Shown: positions 7,946-16,497 of the stretch, in pieces
How positions within the stretch are numbered: position 1 is the first letter of the stretch
How the letters are laid out: every line of letters begins with the position of its first letter
NCBI RefSeq assembly: GCF_002705925.1
Contig: NZ_NKRE01000001.1
Span: 79,171 to 143,170, forward strand
Direction: 5' to 3'
DNA from: Mycobacterium ostraviense
GTDB taxonomy: Bacteria > Actinomycetota > Actinomycetes > Mycobacteriales > Mycobacteriaceae
DNA length: 64,000 bases
Program-made: the position numbers and the translations under genes
Notes under the pieces: model-generated
What the model was told of the DNA's origin: nothing
Seen by the model: only the letters and a program-made list of their open reading frames with translations
The model's database searches: none

Positions 7946-7961
7946 AACGTTCGAGAATGTT
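7946..7961. promoter_or_regulatory. Second copy of the inverted repeat, over the PIN start codon
   Basis: AACGTTCGAGAATGTT has the arms AACGTTC and GAATGTT found at 7365-7379, here separated by two bases instead of one. It spans the 12-bp gap between the HTH stop and the PIN ATG (7957-7959), so binding here could limit toxin expression separately from the antitoxin. Confidence 0.5.
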
Positions 7962-8532
7962 TGCCGCGCTGTTGGATACCTCAGTGCTGTGGCCCAGCCT
8001 GCAGCGCGACTTCCTGCTCTCGTTGGCGGTCGAGAGGTTGTATCGGCCGTTGTGGTCAACGGCGATTCTCGATGAATTGTGTTACCAAGAAGCGCGAAAG
8101 CTCATCGATCGCGGTCATGACCCCGCTCTAGCGTCGCAGCGGGCGCAACGCCTGGTCGATCGAATGAGAACCGCATTCGATGACGCCATCGTGGTGAGCT
8201 GGGAAAGCCTGGAAGGCACGTTTGGCCTGCCCGACATCGACGACGAACACGTTGTTGCGGCGGCCCTGGTTGGAGGAGCGGACGTGCTCGTCACCAGCAA
8301 CTTGAAAGACTTTCCACCGCAACAGATCCCCAAGCCACTTACGGTGATCTCACCTGCGCAGTTCGCTACTGACACCGTCGCGGCGTCCCCCGACATCGCC
8401 TATCGCGCAGTGATTGGCCTGGCTTCTAGATTCGTTCGGCCCTCGTCCACGGTCGATGAGATTCTCGACCACCTCGTGGCACGCTACACGATGATCGAAG
8501 CCGTCGAACTCATCCGCAGCGTCATATACTAA
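7957..8532 (+). CDS. PIN-domain nuclease, likely toxin
   Basis: The 191-aa protein has the PIN acids: Asp7 in AALLDTSVLW, Glu in ILDELCYQEA (about residue 40), Asp-rich GLPDIDDEHVVAAAL (about 91-95) and VTSNLKDFP (about 112-118). The C-terminal 70 residues are an additional helical part (PSSTVDEILDHLVARYTMIE) beyond the PIN core, absent in short VapC proteins. It follows the HTH gene by 12 bp, as a toxin follows its antitoxin. RNA is the expected substrate; a role as effector nuclease of the neighbouring primase-helicase system is possible but only inferred from co-location. Confidence 0.8.
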   Translation: MFAALLDTSVLWPSLQRDFLLSLAVERLYRPLWSTAILDELCYQEARKLIDRGHDPALASQRAQRLVDRMRTAFDDAIVVSWESLEGTFGLPDIDDEHVVAAALVGGADVLVTSNLKDFPPQQIPKPLTVISPAQFATDTVAASPDIAYRAVIGLASRFVRPSSTVDEILDHLVARYTMIEAVELIRSVIY

Positions 8533-8760
8533 GCCGCGCATAAATAAGGCGACACACGGTGTACGGTGCACCGTCTTTCCGGGGCGGTCGTGTTGACTTA
8601 TTACTATGCGGGACAACGATGGTCGTAAGCTCGACCATGCCACCGACTTCAAAGGCGAGTCAATACGATCCGCGGATTCTTCGCCGACCCTCACCTCGCT
8701 TACATCACCGCCTAAGTCGCCTTACTAACGCTCGGCTTAGTAGCTGCCGTTCGAGGAGAA

Positions 8761-11130
8761 GTGACCGTTAACGGCATCGAGGACTTCCCTGGCGAGTTGG
8801 ACACTCTGCGTGCTGATAATCTGCGTCTGCGCCGTATTCTTCGGTTGAGCGAGGAACAGGCACGCGCAGCCGCCAGCGACCAGGCGACGCTGACGGGAGC
8901 GCCGGCCTCACCGGTGACCATGGGCTCCAGCTCCGCTGATAAGGTGCGGTTCTTCTTCGAGTTGTTCCGTTCTCGCACCGATGTTTACGCGCTTCGCTGG
9001 GAGAATCGTCGAGATGGTCGTTCGGGTTGGATGCCGGCGATCAAGGGCTATTGGCGCAAGGGCATGAATCGGGCCGACGCACCTTACCTTCCGTTGACTC
9101 CAGAGGTAATTGACGCCCACCTGCGGGGCGAGGCACACATCGGCCTGTATCCGCTCACCGATAACGACACTTGCTGGTGGATAGCGGCCGATTTCGACAA
9201 AGAAGCCGCGATGCTCGACGCACTCGCGTACATGAAAGCGGCTCGCTCCTATGGAATTCCGGCTGCGCTAGAGGTGTCACAATCCGGACGAGGAGCTCAC
9301 GTCTGGATCTTCTTCGCTCATGCGATCTCGGCATCGGTCGCCCGCAGCATCGCTACGAGTCTGCTGGGTGAGGCATTTCGGCTTCGTGGCAGCATGCATC
9401 TGAGTAGCTATGACCGCTTGTTCCCGTCTCAGGATGTGCACACCGGGCGTGGGGTTGGCAATCTGATCGCGGCGCCGATGAACGGCAAGCATCGTCAACA
9501 CGGCACCACCGTCTTCCTCGATCCCGCTACCCTTGAGCCATACGAGGATCAGTGGGCATACCTGTCAAGCATCGCCAGAATGTCCACCAAAGACGTGATC
9601 GCGTTGGCGCGTCAACTTCCCGCCCCGCAGATCGGCCACAACGTCCGGCGTCTCCAGCTGCCGACGTCATCACGCATCATTCCGCGGCCTGCGGCAATCA
9701 TCCGCGCCGAGTTCACATCCCGACTCACCCTGACCGCCAACGATCTTGGCCCAGCCATGATCTCGGCGGTCAAACACGCCGCTTCGATACGCAACCCCGA
9801 GTTCGATGCGCGCCAACGCGCCCGCCGCAGCACGTGGGACACACCGCGGTTCCTCTACAGCTACGACGAAACAGCTGAAGGTGATCTCGTCCTGCCCCGC
9901 GGACTTCATCCGCTGCTGACCGAACTCGTCGAATCGGCCGGCAGCACACTACGCGTAGATGACAAGCGCATCACCGGCGAACACCACGAGTTCAGCTGCA
10001 CGACGCCGTTGCGCACCGCGCAGACCAGCGCACTGCGCCAACTCCTTGAACAAGACACCAGCGTCCTTGTCGCGCCACCGGGTACCGGAAAGACGGTGAT
10101 CGCCTGCGCGGCAATCGAATCACGGTCCACATCCACTCTGGTCCTTGTCGATCGCAAAGCCCTCGCCGACCAATGGCGCGACCGGATCGGCAGCCACCTC
10201 GGTTTCAAGTGCGGTCAAATCGGGGGTGGGCGAGCGAAAACCACGGGCATTCTCGACATCGCGTTACTGCCAACACTTGCCCGCCGCGACAACGTTGAAG
10301 ACATCACCGCCAACTACGGATTCGTCATCGTGGACGAATGCCACCACGTCGCCGCCAGCGCATTCTTCGGCGTCCTGAGCCGCATAGCCGCGCGCTACTG
10401 GCTCGGCCTGACCGCGACTCCGGAACGCCGCGACGGGCTCGAAGACCTGATCCATCACCAACTCGGATCACACCACGTAGCGATCGACCAGCCGAGTACC
10501 GGACAACTCCCGGTCGACAGTTCCGACCAACTGACGCCCCATCTGGTTCTGCACCTGCACCCGACTGAATTCCAATACCGCGGCCGCGCCGATCCCACCG
10601 CACCCGGTGGAATGGCCGAAATCTATCGAGCTCTCGTCGCCGATCAAGTACGACTCGACCAAGTTGTCGACGACGTGCTGACCGCCTCCGAAACCGGGGC
10701 CAACATCCTGGTGCTCACCACCTGGGTCGATCACCTCAACGCGATCACCGACCGGCTACGGGCCGCAGGAAAGACCGTCACCGTCCTCAGCGGCGGCATC
10801 AAGGCTCGTGAACGCCGCCAAATCGCCGACCAACTTGCCAACCACATGCCCGACTCGGATCCACTCCTGATCGTCGGCACCAGCTCGTTCATCGGGGAAG
10901 GCTTCGACTGCCCGGCCCTCGACACCCTGTTCCTGGCCGCGCCGATCACCTTCAAGAACCGGCTCGTCCAATACATCGGTCGCGTCACCCGGCCCTACCA
11001 CTCAAAGGCAACCGCAACTGTGCACGACTACCACGACGAGCGCACCCCTGTCATCGCCTCGTCACTGAAGAAACGAGCGCCCGGCTACATCAAGATGGGC
11101 TTCCCCGACCCGCGCAAGATGATCCGATAG
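8761..11130 (+). CDS. TOTE-type conflict-system protein: AEP primase fused to SF2 helicase
   Basis: The 789-aa protein starts at GTG 8761 after CGAGGAGAA. An N-terminal coiled coil (residues about 15-40, LRADNLRLRRILRLSEEQAR) is followed by an archaeo-eukaryotic primase domain (about 55-330) with catalytic WIAADFDKEA (Asp143, Asp145), SGRGAHVWIFF (His in the nucleotide site) and LFPSQDVHTGRGVGNLIAAP. The second half is a superfamily II helicase with Walker A APPGTGKT (about 438-445), DECHH (about 525), LTATPERRDG and QYIGRVTRP. This fusion is the core of the systems called TOTE, proposed to act against invading nucleic acids. All motifs appear intact. It is the main cargo of the tRNA-Pro island, and a decayed copy lies at 5424-6148. 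Confidence 0.85.
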   Translation: MTVNGIEDFPGELDTLRADNLRLRRILRLSEEQARAAASDQATLTGAPASPVTMGSSSADKVRFFFELFRSRTDVYALRWENRRDGRSGWMPAIKGYWRKGMNRADAPYLPLTPEVIDAHLRGEAHIGLYPLTDNDTCWWIAADFDKEAAMLDALAYMKAARSYGIPAALEVSQSGRGAHVWIFFAHAISASVARSIATSLLGEAFRLRGSMHLSSYDRLFPSQDVHTGRGVGNLIAAPMNGKHRQHGTTVFLDPATLEPYEDQWAYLSSIARMSTKDVIALARQLPAPQIGHNVRRLQLPTSSRIIPRPAAIIRAEFTSRLTLTANDLGPAMISAVKHAASIRNPEFDARQRARRSTWDTPRFLYSYDETAEGDLVLPRGLHPLLTELVESAGSTLRVDDKRITGEHHEFSCTTPLRTAQTSALRQLLEQDTSVLVAPPGTGKTVIACAAIESRSTSTLVLVDRKALADQWRDRIGSHLGFKCGQIGGGRAKTTGILDIALLPTLARRDNVEDITANYGFVIVDECHHVAASAFFGVLSRIAARYWLGLTATPERRDGLEDLIHHQLGSHHVAIDQPSTGQLPVDSSDQLTPHLVLHLHPTEFQYRGRADPTAPGGMAEIYRALVADQVRLDQVVDDVLTASETGANILVLTTWVDHLNAITDRLRAAGKTVTVLSGGIKARERRQIADQLANHMPDSDPLLIVGTSSFIGEGFDCPALDTLFLAAPITFKNRLVQYIGRVTRPYHSKATATVHDYHDERTPVIASSLKKRAPGYIKMGFPDPRKMIR

Positions 11131-11374
11131 AACTGCGCGCCATCCCACTTGACCAGCGGTCAATTTCGACGCAAGGACAGCGCTGGGCCGAGCCGAATAA
11201 CGTGCACAGGCGCGCATGGCGTGCATGGCGTCTGGTCAAACTCGCAAAAACTCCCCTGCACGACTCCATCGAGCGCGCCGCCGACACCGCCTGTGGTCCC
11301 CAAAGCGATTGGCATACCGACGCAACTGTCACGGCAAATATCGATACCACCGCAGGTCAAGACCTACTTCTGAA

Positions 11375-11418
11375 GTCGGGCTGACAGGATTTGAACCTGC
11401 GACCACTTGACCCCCAGT
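11375..11418. repeat. Right attachment repeat within tRNA-Pro
   Basis: Identical over 44 bases to 7113-7156. It covers the 3' half of the tRNA gene, so integration rebuilt an intact tRNA on this side. The adjoining sequence on the island side (TTCTGAA) differs from that at the left repeat, fixing the outer edge. Confidence 0.9.
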
Positions 11419-11449
11419 CAAGTGCGCTACCAAACTGCGCCACAGCCCG
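11376..11449 (-). tRNA. tRNA-Pro (anticodon GGG)
   Basis: The minus strand folds as a full 74-nt tRNA: acceptor arm CGGGCTG paired with CAGCCCG and discriminator A at 11376, anticodon stem CTTGA/TCAAG with loop CTGGGGG (anticodon GGG), and T arm with GGTTCAAATCC. CCA is not encoded. It reads proline codons CCC and CCU. The gene is the integration target of the adjacent island. Confidence 0.95.
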
Positions 11450-11517
11450 GTGCCACCGAAACGACGCGGCGGCAGGTCGAAAGCCTACCGCAGACCAACG
11501 CCAAGCGCGGCCACCGC

Positions 11518-11993
11518 CTAGGCAACCTGCGAGCCTGCCTGCTCGGCTCGCGTCCACACCAAAGACGAGTACACCCTCCGCCCGTCGGGCAAGGTCAATT
11601 CCGACGACAGGGTCAGCTTGTCGCCGTCGAGGTCGCTGTGCCGCAGATGAAACTGGCCCAGGTAGTTGGGCACCAGCGACAGCTTCGCCTCATGACGAAT
11701 ATCGCCCGTGGACTCGTCGACGAAGTACCCGTCCGCTGTAGGCGAGGTACCCCGGCGCCGCGGCGGCCGCCTGCTCGGTGGTGCCGCCGCTGGCCACCGG
11801 CCGGTCGTAGTCGGGCCGCCCGGACGACTGGATCTGCGCCGACATGTACCCGTCCGGGGTGTAGATGATCAAACCGTTGCGCATCCGCACCGTGGGGGTA
11901 TCGCACCGGGCCGTCGGGACTGTCCCGCTCGACGTAGGATACCAGCTCCCAGGCTCCAACCAGCTTGTCACGCAATGCTTTTGCCATTTCCAA
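11518..11993 (-). pseudogene. Lipocalin-like domain protein with two frameshifts
   Basis: Three consecutive frames together give one lipocalin-like protein: MAKALRDKLVGAWELVSYVE from about 11990, then GLIIYTPDGYMSAQIQSSGR and TTEQAAAAAPGYLAYSG in a second frame, then GYFVDESTGDIRHEAKLSLV and LTLSSELTLPDGRRVYSSLV in a third, ending with TAG at 11518. The shifts lie near 11885 and near 11735. All segments are recognisable, so decay is recent, or the shifts are sequencing errors. In an intact form it would be about 155 aa, a small-ligand-binding barrel. It sits just downstream of the IclR gene and may belong to that operon. Confidence 0.7.
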
Positions 11994-11999
11994 TGCTCC

Positions 12000-12773
12000 T
12001 CACGATGCTTCGAACCAGCTGTTCACTTTCGCCACCCAGGCCCGTAATGCCTGGGCCAGCTCTTCCTCGCGGCCGTAGAACCGCTGCGCCGGCACCGGCA
12101 CGCTGACGGCCACCGGCTGATCGGTCACGCCATGCAGCACCGTCCCGACCGCACAAATACCGTCGGTCTGCTCCTCCCGGTCGTAGGCGATGCCGTCGCG
12201 GCTGATCTGGGCAAGCTCCTCGCGCAGCGCGGCCCGATCGGTGATGGTGTTGGCGGTCAACGGCATCAGCCGACTGGGCAGCGCCTGTGCCTGCCGTTCC
12301 GGCGGCAGCGACGCCAGCAGCGCTTTGCCGTTGGCGCAGCAGTACAGCGGAAAGAAATCTCCCACCGCGTTCACCGCGCGCAACCGCCGCGGCGGAACCA
12401 CCTGGTCGATGAAATCGGCGCGATCCCCGTCCAGGATCGACAAGTCCACCGTCTCGTCGAGTTCTCGCGACAACTGCGTCAGGAACGGGTGCAGGTCGGC
12501 CACCACGCTGAGCCGCACGGTGCTGGCCATGCGCGCGATCTCCGGCCCCAGCCGGTAGGGTCCCCGCGCCCCGCGCGAGGCCACCAGACCCTCGTCCTCC
12601 AAAGCGTTGAGGATCCGGCTCACGGTGGACCGGGCCATGCCGACCCGCTCCCCGATCTCGACTTGGCTGAGCCCGCCGGGGTGAGCTTGCAGCACCCGCA
12701 AGATCTCGGCCGCGCGAGCGATCACCTGGATGCCGCCACTGCGGGCGTCGCTGTCTTCGGCCTTGGCGCTCAT
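12000..12773 (-). CDS. IclR-family transcriptional regulator
   Basis: The 257-aa protein has an N-terminal winged helix (residues about 18-75, with LSQVEIGERVGMARSTVSRI as the recognition helix-turn-helix) and a C-terminal ligand-binding domain (VDLSILDGDRADFIDQV, YCCANGKALLA, ISRDGIAYDREEQTDGICAV). It corresponds in position and length to Rv1719. As the last gene of a six-gene operon whose start codons overlap the preceding stops, it most likely controls that operon in response to a pathway substrate. The near-palindrome at 16513-16531 in front of the first gene is a candidate binding site. Confidence 0.92.
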   Translation of the reverse strand: MSAKAEDSDARSGGIQVIARAAEILRVLQAHPGGLSQVEIGERVGMARSTVSRILNALEDEGLVASRGARGPYRLGPEIARMASTVRLSVVADLHPFLTQLSRELDETVDLSILDGDRADFIDQVVPPRRLRAVNAVGDFFPLYCCANGKALLASLPPERQAQALPSRLMPLTANTITDRAALREELAQISRDGIAYDREEQTDGICAVGTVLHGVTDQPVAVSVPVPAQRFYGREEELAQALRAWVAKVNSWFEAS

Positions 12774-13591
12774 CGCCGAACTCCGGGCAGCCGCAGCAAC
12801 GCCTCGGCTTCCTCGATGGAGGCGACGGGCAAATCCAGGGCCTGGACCAGGCGCATGGTCCGCGACACCAGCGCCAGGTTGCTCGGCGCCAGCTCACCCT
12901 TACGCACGTACAAGGTGTCCTCCAGGCCCACTCGCGCATTACCGCCCAGGGCCAGGCCCATCGCGGTCAATTCCAGGTTGGCCCGGCCGATCGCGATGAC
13001 TTGCCAGATCGCATCGGGAGGAAGCCGGCGCACCATCGTCAGCAGGTTATCGGCGGTGGCGGTCATTCCGCCGCGCACCCCGAGGACGATGCTGAACTGC
13101 AAGGGTTCGGCCAGCAGGCCTTCCTCCCGCAATCGCAGGCACGCCTCCAGATGTCCGGTGTCATAGATTTCCAGTTCCGGCTTGATGTCCAGCTCGCGCA
13201 TCCGTGCCGCCAGTCGCCGCACGGCATCCGGCGGGTTGCGGAATTCGCCGGCACCGAAACTCATCGAGCACGGGTTAAGTGTGGCCATCCGCGGCCGCAG
13301 TTCGACCAGCTTTTCGCGCTCCTCGAACGGCACCGACAAGCCCACGCCGGTCGACAGCTGGATCAGGATCGGGCAACGCTCGGCGATGAGATCCATTGCC
13401 CGCCGCGCGATGTTGAGATCTGCTGTGGGCCTTTCGTTTTCGTCACGCAGATGGATGTGTGCCACCGCGGCTCCAGTGGCATAGGCCTGTTCGACCGCGG
13501 TCGCGATTTCCTCCGGCATCGTAGGCAACGCCGGGTTGTCGGCCTTGGTCGCGATCGGCCCGGTGGGTGCGACGGTGATGACGACGCTCAC
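12770..13591 (-). CDS. BKACE-family beta-keto acid cleavage enzyme
   Basis: The 273-aa protein (DUF849, Rv1718 position) has the Zn2+ site of beta-keto acid cleavage enzymes: AHIHLRDENERPT (His45, His47) and GLEDTLYVRKGELAPSN with the conserved Glu near residue 227, on a TIM barrel that also shows LNPCSMSFG and PELEIYDTGHL. BKACE enzymes combine a beta-keto acid with acetyl-CoA and release acetoacetate plus a new acyl-CoA. The substrate cannot be read from sequence. A hydroxyacyl dehydrogenase in the same operon could supply the keto acid. The start overlaps the cupin gene by 4 bp and the stop overlaps the IclR gene. Confidence 0.88.
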   Translation of the reverse strand: MSVVITVAPTGPIATKADNPALPTMPEEIATAVEQAYATGAAVAHIHLRDENERPTADLNIARRAMDLIAERCPILIQLSTGVGLSVPFEEREKLVELRPRMATLNPCSMSFGAGEFRNPPDAVRRLAARMRELDIKPELEIYDTGHLEACLRLREEGLLAEPLQFSIVLGVRGGMTATADNLLTMVRRLPPDAIWQVIAIGRANLELTAMGLALGGNARVGLEDTLYVRKGELAPSNLALVSRTMRLVQALDLPVASIEEAEALLRLPGVRR

Positions 13592-13938
13592 GCCCTGGCC
13601 TCCCGCCGATGAGCGATGGCCACCACCAGCACCGCCGCACGCCCGGAACGGTTTTCCAGCGACCGCACCTCGCCCTTGGCGAAATGCACACTGTCGAGCC
13701 GGCCCAAGACCGTTTCGGTTCCCTCGGCGGTGACGACCAGCTCGCCGTCGATCACCACATAGACGGTTTCCTCTCGGGCCGCGGCCTTTTCGGCGATCCC
13801 GCCCGGCTGGTAGGTGGACAGCCCCACCCAGAACCGTTCGGTGTGTCCGGCTTCGTGGCCCTGCAGCCGCACCGTGAGCACGTCACGGTGCAGCGCGGCA
13901 ACATATTCCGGCGCCTCCGACACCCTGGTCACGTTCAT
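13588..13938 (-). CDS. Cupin-domain protein
   Basis: This 116-aa protein is a single small cupin barrel: YQPGGIAEKAAAREETVYVV IDGEL and LGRLDSVHFAKGEVRSLENR S match the two cupin motifs, although the first lacks the usual HxH metal pair, so metal binding is uncertain. It corresponds to Rv1717. It lies between the cyclase and BKACE genes with overlapping or abutting ends, so it probably acts in the same pathway, for example as an isomerase or a ligand sensor. Confidence 0.82.
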   Translation of the reverse strand: MNVTRVSEAPEYVAALHRDVLTVRLQGHEAGHTERFWVGLSTYQPGGIAEKAAAREETVYVVIDGELVVTAEGTETVLGRLDSVHFAKGEVRSLENRSGRAAVLVVAIAHRREARA

Positions 13939-14762
13939 CAGGCACCCGTCTCGATGCGATAAGAACCGGTAGGGTCAACAATCGCCACCAGCCGAACGAT
14001 GCAGCCGTCGCCACCCACCCAGCGCCAGGGGAAGGCGGCAAACGTGACCCGCTTGCCGGTGACCTTGTCCAGGTCGCCGCCCACGTTTTCGAAACCGTAG
14101 ATGCCCTTCGACAGGATCGCCCGGTGGCAGGGCTCCCACTCCGGGAAGTCGTCGAGCACCTTACGGCCCGTCTGTTGCTCGTATTCGCTTACCGCCCAGG
14201 GCAATAGGCCGCCCTGAGCTGCCGCGGGGCCATGTGGTGCGATCGCGGTGGCCAGCGGGTGGTCGAGCGCCTGGGTGTCGGTGCCGACCGCCTTGACGCC
14301 CTTGGCCGCAAACCACTCCCCCGCTTCCTTGTAGAAGCCCGGCGAGTAGGCGTAGTACTCGGCGCTGTCGGCATATTTGTGGTGCCAGCCGGTGTTGACC
14401 ACGACGATGTCGCCGGGCCGGATTTCGGGACTGGCCTGCTCCAGGTCCTCGGCGGTAACCACACCCCATTTCTTCTTCGGGATAGACACCACCACCCCGG
14501 TGCCGAAGAAGGCGCTCAGCGGGATCTCGTCGAGGAACGGCGTTCCCTCCACAACATGCGCGGGCGCGTCGATGTGGGTGCCGGAATGCATGACGGTGGT
14601 GATCTTTTGGGTCAGCACCCGGCTTTTCGCCATGCCGTGCAGCCGTTCGATCTTGACGTCTTCGAAATACGGCCAGGCCGGCACTCCGTGTCCCCACGGG
14701 TGCGACAGGTCGTAGAACTCCAGCTTGGACTCGGCATCACCGAGGGGCCACGTGAAAGTCAT
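13938..14762 (-). CDS. Cyclase-family (kynurenine-formamidase-like) hydrolase
   Basis: The 274-aa protein has the metal-binding signature of the cyclase family in MHSGTHIDAPAHVVEG (HSGTHxDxPxH), with YDLSHPWGHGVPAWP near the N-terminus and DIVVVNTGWHHKYADS in the middle. Members hydrolyse amides or lactones with a metal ion, as in kynurenine formamidase. It corresponds to Rv1716 in length and position. It overlaps the fadB3-like gene by 4 bp and its stop abuts the cupin start. A ring-opening or amide-hydrolysis step before the dehydrogenase and BKACE steps would fit. Confidence 0.85.
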   Translation of the reverse strand: MTFTWPLGDAESKLEFYDLSHPWGHGVPAWPYFEDVKIERLHGMAKSRVLTQKITTVMHSGTHIDAPAHVVEGTPFLDEIPLSAFFGTGVVVSIPKKKWGVVTAEDLEQASPEIRPGDIVVVNTGWHHKYADSAEYYAYSPGFYKEAGEWFAAKGVKAVGTDTQALDHPLATAIAPHGPAAAQGGLLPWAVSEYEQQTGRKVLDDFPEWEPCHRAILSKGIYGFENVGGDLDKVTGKRVTFAAFPWRWVGGDGCIVRLVAIVDPTGSYRIETGA

Positions 14763-15682
14763 GGCGAATTGCTTCCTTTCCTATTGGGGTCTTGGTCGAG
14801 TTGTGCACTGATGTGCCGGGAAAGCCGTGCCGCCGTGCGCTCGCGGGCGCCCGCGGGCCAGTCGAGGAAACCGTGTCCGGTGCGCGCCCCGAGTTGCCCC
14901 TCGGCAACCAGTCGGCGCAGCAGCGGGCTGGGATGTGGGTCGCTGTTGAGGCTGGGGATCACCGCATCGTGGATGGCCAAGGTGAGGTCGAGCCCGATGT
15001 AGTCGGCGTTTTCCAGCGGTCCCAGGGTGGCCAGCCGTAGCCCAATGGTGTTGCGTACCACCAGATCCACCGTCTCGGCGTCACACACGCCTTCGGCGAC
15101 CAGCGCCATCGCCTCACGCCACAGCGCATGTTGAAGCCGGTTGCCGATGAATCCGGGGACATCGCGCCCAACCCGCACCGGCATTTTGCCGGCCTCGGTC
15201 AGCAGCGCCACGATGCGTTCCACCGTGTCCGGGGCGGTTCGATCGCTGGGCACCACCTCGACCACGGGAATAAGGTCGGGCGGATTCCAGAAGTGCGTGC
15301 CGATCACGCGGCTGCCGTCGTCGACGCGCTCGGCGACGGCGCCGATCGGCAGGACGGACGTGTTGGTCGCCAGCACCGCTTGGGGGGCCAGGGCGGCCAG
15401 GCGTTCGAAGAGTTCCTGTTTGACGGCCAGGTTTTCGACGATCGCCTCGATCACCAGGTCGATGTTGTGCACGGCCGCCGCCAGATCACCGGTGGCGCTG
15501 ACCGATCCGTGTTCTGCGCCGCTCACTTGAGCGGCTTCCGCCGCTGCGGCGTCGAGGATTTCGGCGTTGGTGTCGGTGATGACGACCTCGAGCCCCGCCG
15601 ATGCCAGCACGCCGGCGATGCGCCGCCCCATCAAACCGGCGCCGGCGACGGCGGCGCGAGAAAACCCGTGGGACGTCAGCAT
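14759..15682 (-). CDS. fadB3: 3-hydroxyacyl-CoA dehydrogenase family protein (FadB3 type)
   Basis: Start ATG 15682 (MLTSHGFSRAAVAGAGLMGR) gives 307 aa; it overlaps the SDR stop as ATGCTGA, and the longer frame upstream is antisense-free read-through of the SDR gene. Residues 10-40 form the Rossmann GAGLMGRRIAGVLASAG NAD site, EAIVENLAVKQELF and NTSVLPIGAV follow, and the family signature RVIGTHFWNPPDLIPVVEV holds the catalytic His-Glu pair partner. The C-terminal domain is at about 190-290. The closest biochemical relatives include 3-hydroxybutyryl-CoA and L-carnitine dehydrogenases; the latter are often encoded beside BKACE enzymes, as here. It corresponds to Rv1715. Confidence 0.88.
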   Translation of the reverse strand: MLTSHGFSRAAVAGAGLMGRRIAGVLASAGLEVVITDTNAEILDAAAAEAAQVSGAEHGSVSATGDLAAAVHNIDLVIEAIVENLAVKQELFERLAALAPQAVLATNTSVLPIGAVAERVDDGSRVIGTHFWNPPDLIPVVEVVPSDRTAPDTVERIVALLTEAGKMPVRVGRDVPGFIGNRLQHALWREAMALVAEGVCDAETVDLVVRNTIGLRLATLGPLENADYIGLDLTLAIHDAVIPSLNSDPHPSPLLRRLVAEGQLGARTGHGFLDWPAGARERTAARLSRHISAQLDQDPNRKGSNSP

Positions 15683-16479
15683 GCGGTATATCCCCCGTCC
15701 AGATACATCACCTGGCCGGTGTAGAAGCTTGACGCATCGCTGAGCAGATAGATCAGTGCGCCGACGAAGTCTTCCGGCTGGGCGAAACGGCGCAACGGGA
15801 TCCGGGCGAACATCGCCTCGCGGGTGGCGCGTCCCTTCTCGTCGTCGGCATACATCCACTCGGTCAGCTCGGACCGGAAAACCGTTGGGGCAAGAGCATT
15901 TACCCGGATTCCGTTACAACCCCATTCGGCCGCCAGGGACTTGGCCAGCAGGTCGGTGCCCGCTTTCGACGGGCAGTAGGCGCTGTAGCCGGCGGGGTGG
16001 CCGAGCGCTCCGCGGACCGATGAGACCAGCACGATGCTGCCGCCGCCGCGCTGCTCGAGCAGAACCCGCCCGGCCGCTTGGCAGACCAACCAGGCGCCGC
16101 GCAGATTGGCATCCATCACCTTGTCGAAGTCCTCGACGGCCATCTCGGTGATGGGCGCGACGTGGTTCATGCCCGAAGCCACCAGCACCCCGTCGAGGCG
16201 GCCGTGGCGGGCGACGGCCGCATCCACCATGGCCTGAGCGTCGGCCGGACTCTCGGCCCGACGCTCGACCACTACCGCGTTGTCGATGCCGGCGCCGTCG
16301 ACCAGCTCGGCCAGTCCGGCAGCGTTGCCGCCGGTCAGAGTCAGCCGAGCACCCGCGTCCGCTAATGCCCGGGCGGCGACGCTGCCCAGCGAACCGGTGG
16401 CGCCGGTGATCAGTATGGACTTGTCCTGCACGCTGAACCGCGTCAAGCCCGGGTTTGGCGCTTGCTGTGTCATCGTCAC
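15676..16479 (-). CDS. Short-chain dehydrogenase/reductase
   Basis: The 267-aa enzyme (Rv1714 type) has the SDR cofactor motif ITGATGSLGSVAARALADAG (residues about 25-45), VLVASGMNHVAP (NAG-like), SSVRGALGHPAGYSAYCPSK with catalytic Ser, Tyr and Lys (YxxxK), and a C-terminal SSFYTGQVMYLDGGYTAC typical of classical SDRs. It oxidises or reduces a secondary alcohol or ketone with NAD(P). It is the first gene of the operon that runs to the IclR gene. The ATG at 16479 is the most upstream; a second ATG follows two codons later. Confidence 0.88.
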   Translation of the reverse strand: MTMTQQAPNPGLTRFSVQDKSILITGATGSLGSVAARALADAGARLTLTGGNAAGLAELVDGAGIDNAVVVERRAESPADAQAMVDAAVARHGRLDGVLVASGMNHVAPITEMAVEDFDKVMDANLRGAWLVCQAAGRVLLEQRGGGSIVLVSSVRGALGHPAGYSAYCPSKAGTDLLAKSLAAEWGCNGIRVNALAPTVFRSELTEWMYADDEKGRATREAMFARIPLRRFAQPEDFVGALIYLLSDASSFYTGQVMYLDGGYTAC

Positions 16480-16497
16480 CGTCTCTCACCTGTTCCT

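Larger units (their letters stand above)
7113..11418. mobile_element. 4.3-kb genomic island at tRNA-Pro(GGG) carrying a TOTE-type system
   Basis: The segment is bounded by perfect 44-bp direct repeats, the right one within the functional tRNA-Pro gene. It contains an HTH protein, a PIN nuclease and a primase-helicase, all on the plus strand, and nothing else that is coding. No integrase or excisionase-integrase pair is present, so it is either a deleted relic of a larger island or is mobilised in trans. The gaps 8533-8760 and 11131-11374 show no gene. Confidence 0.8.
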
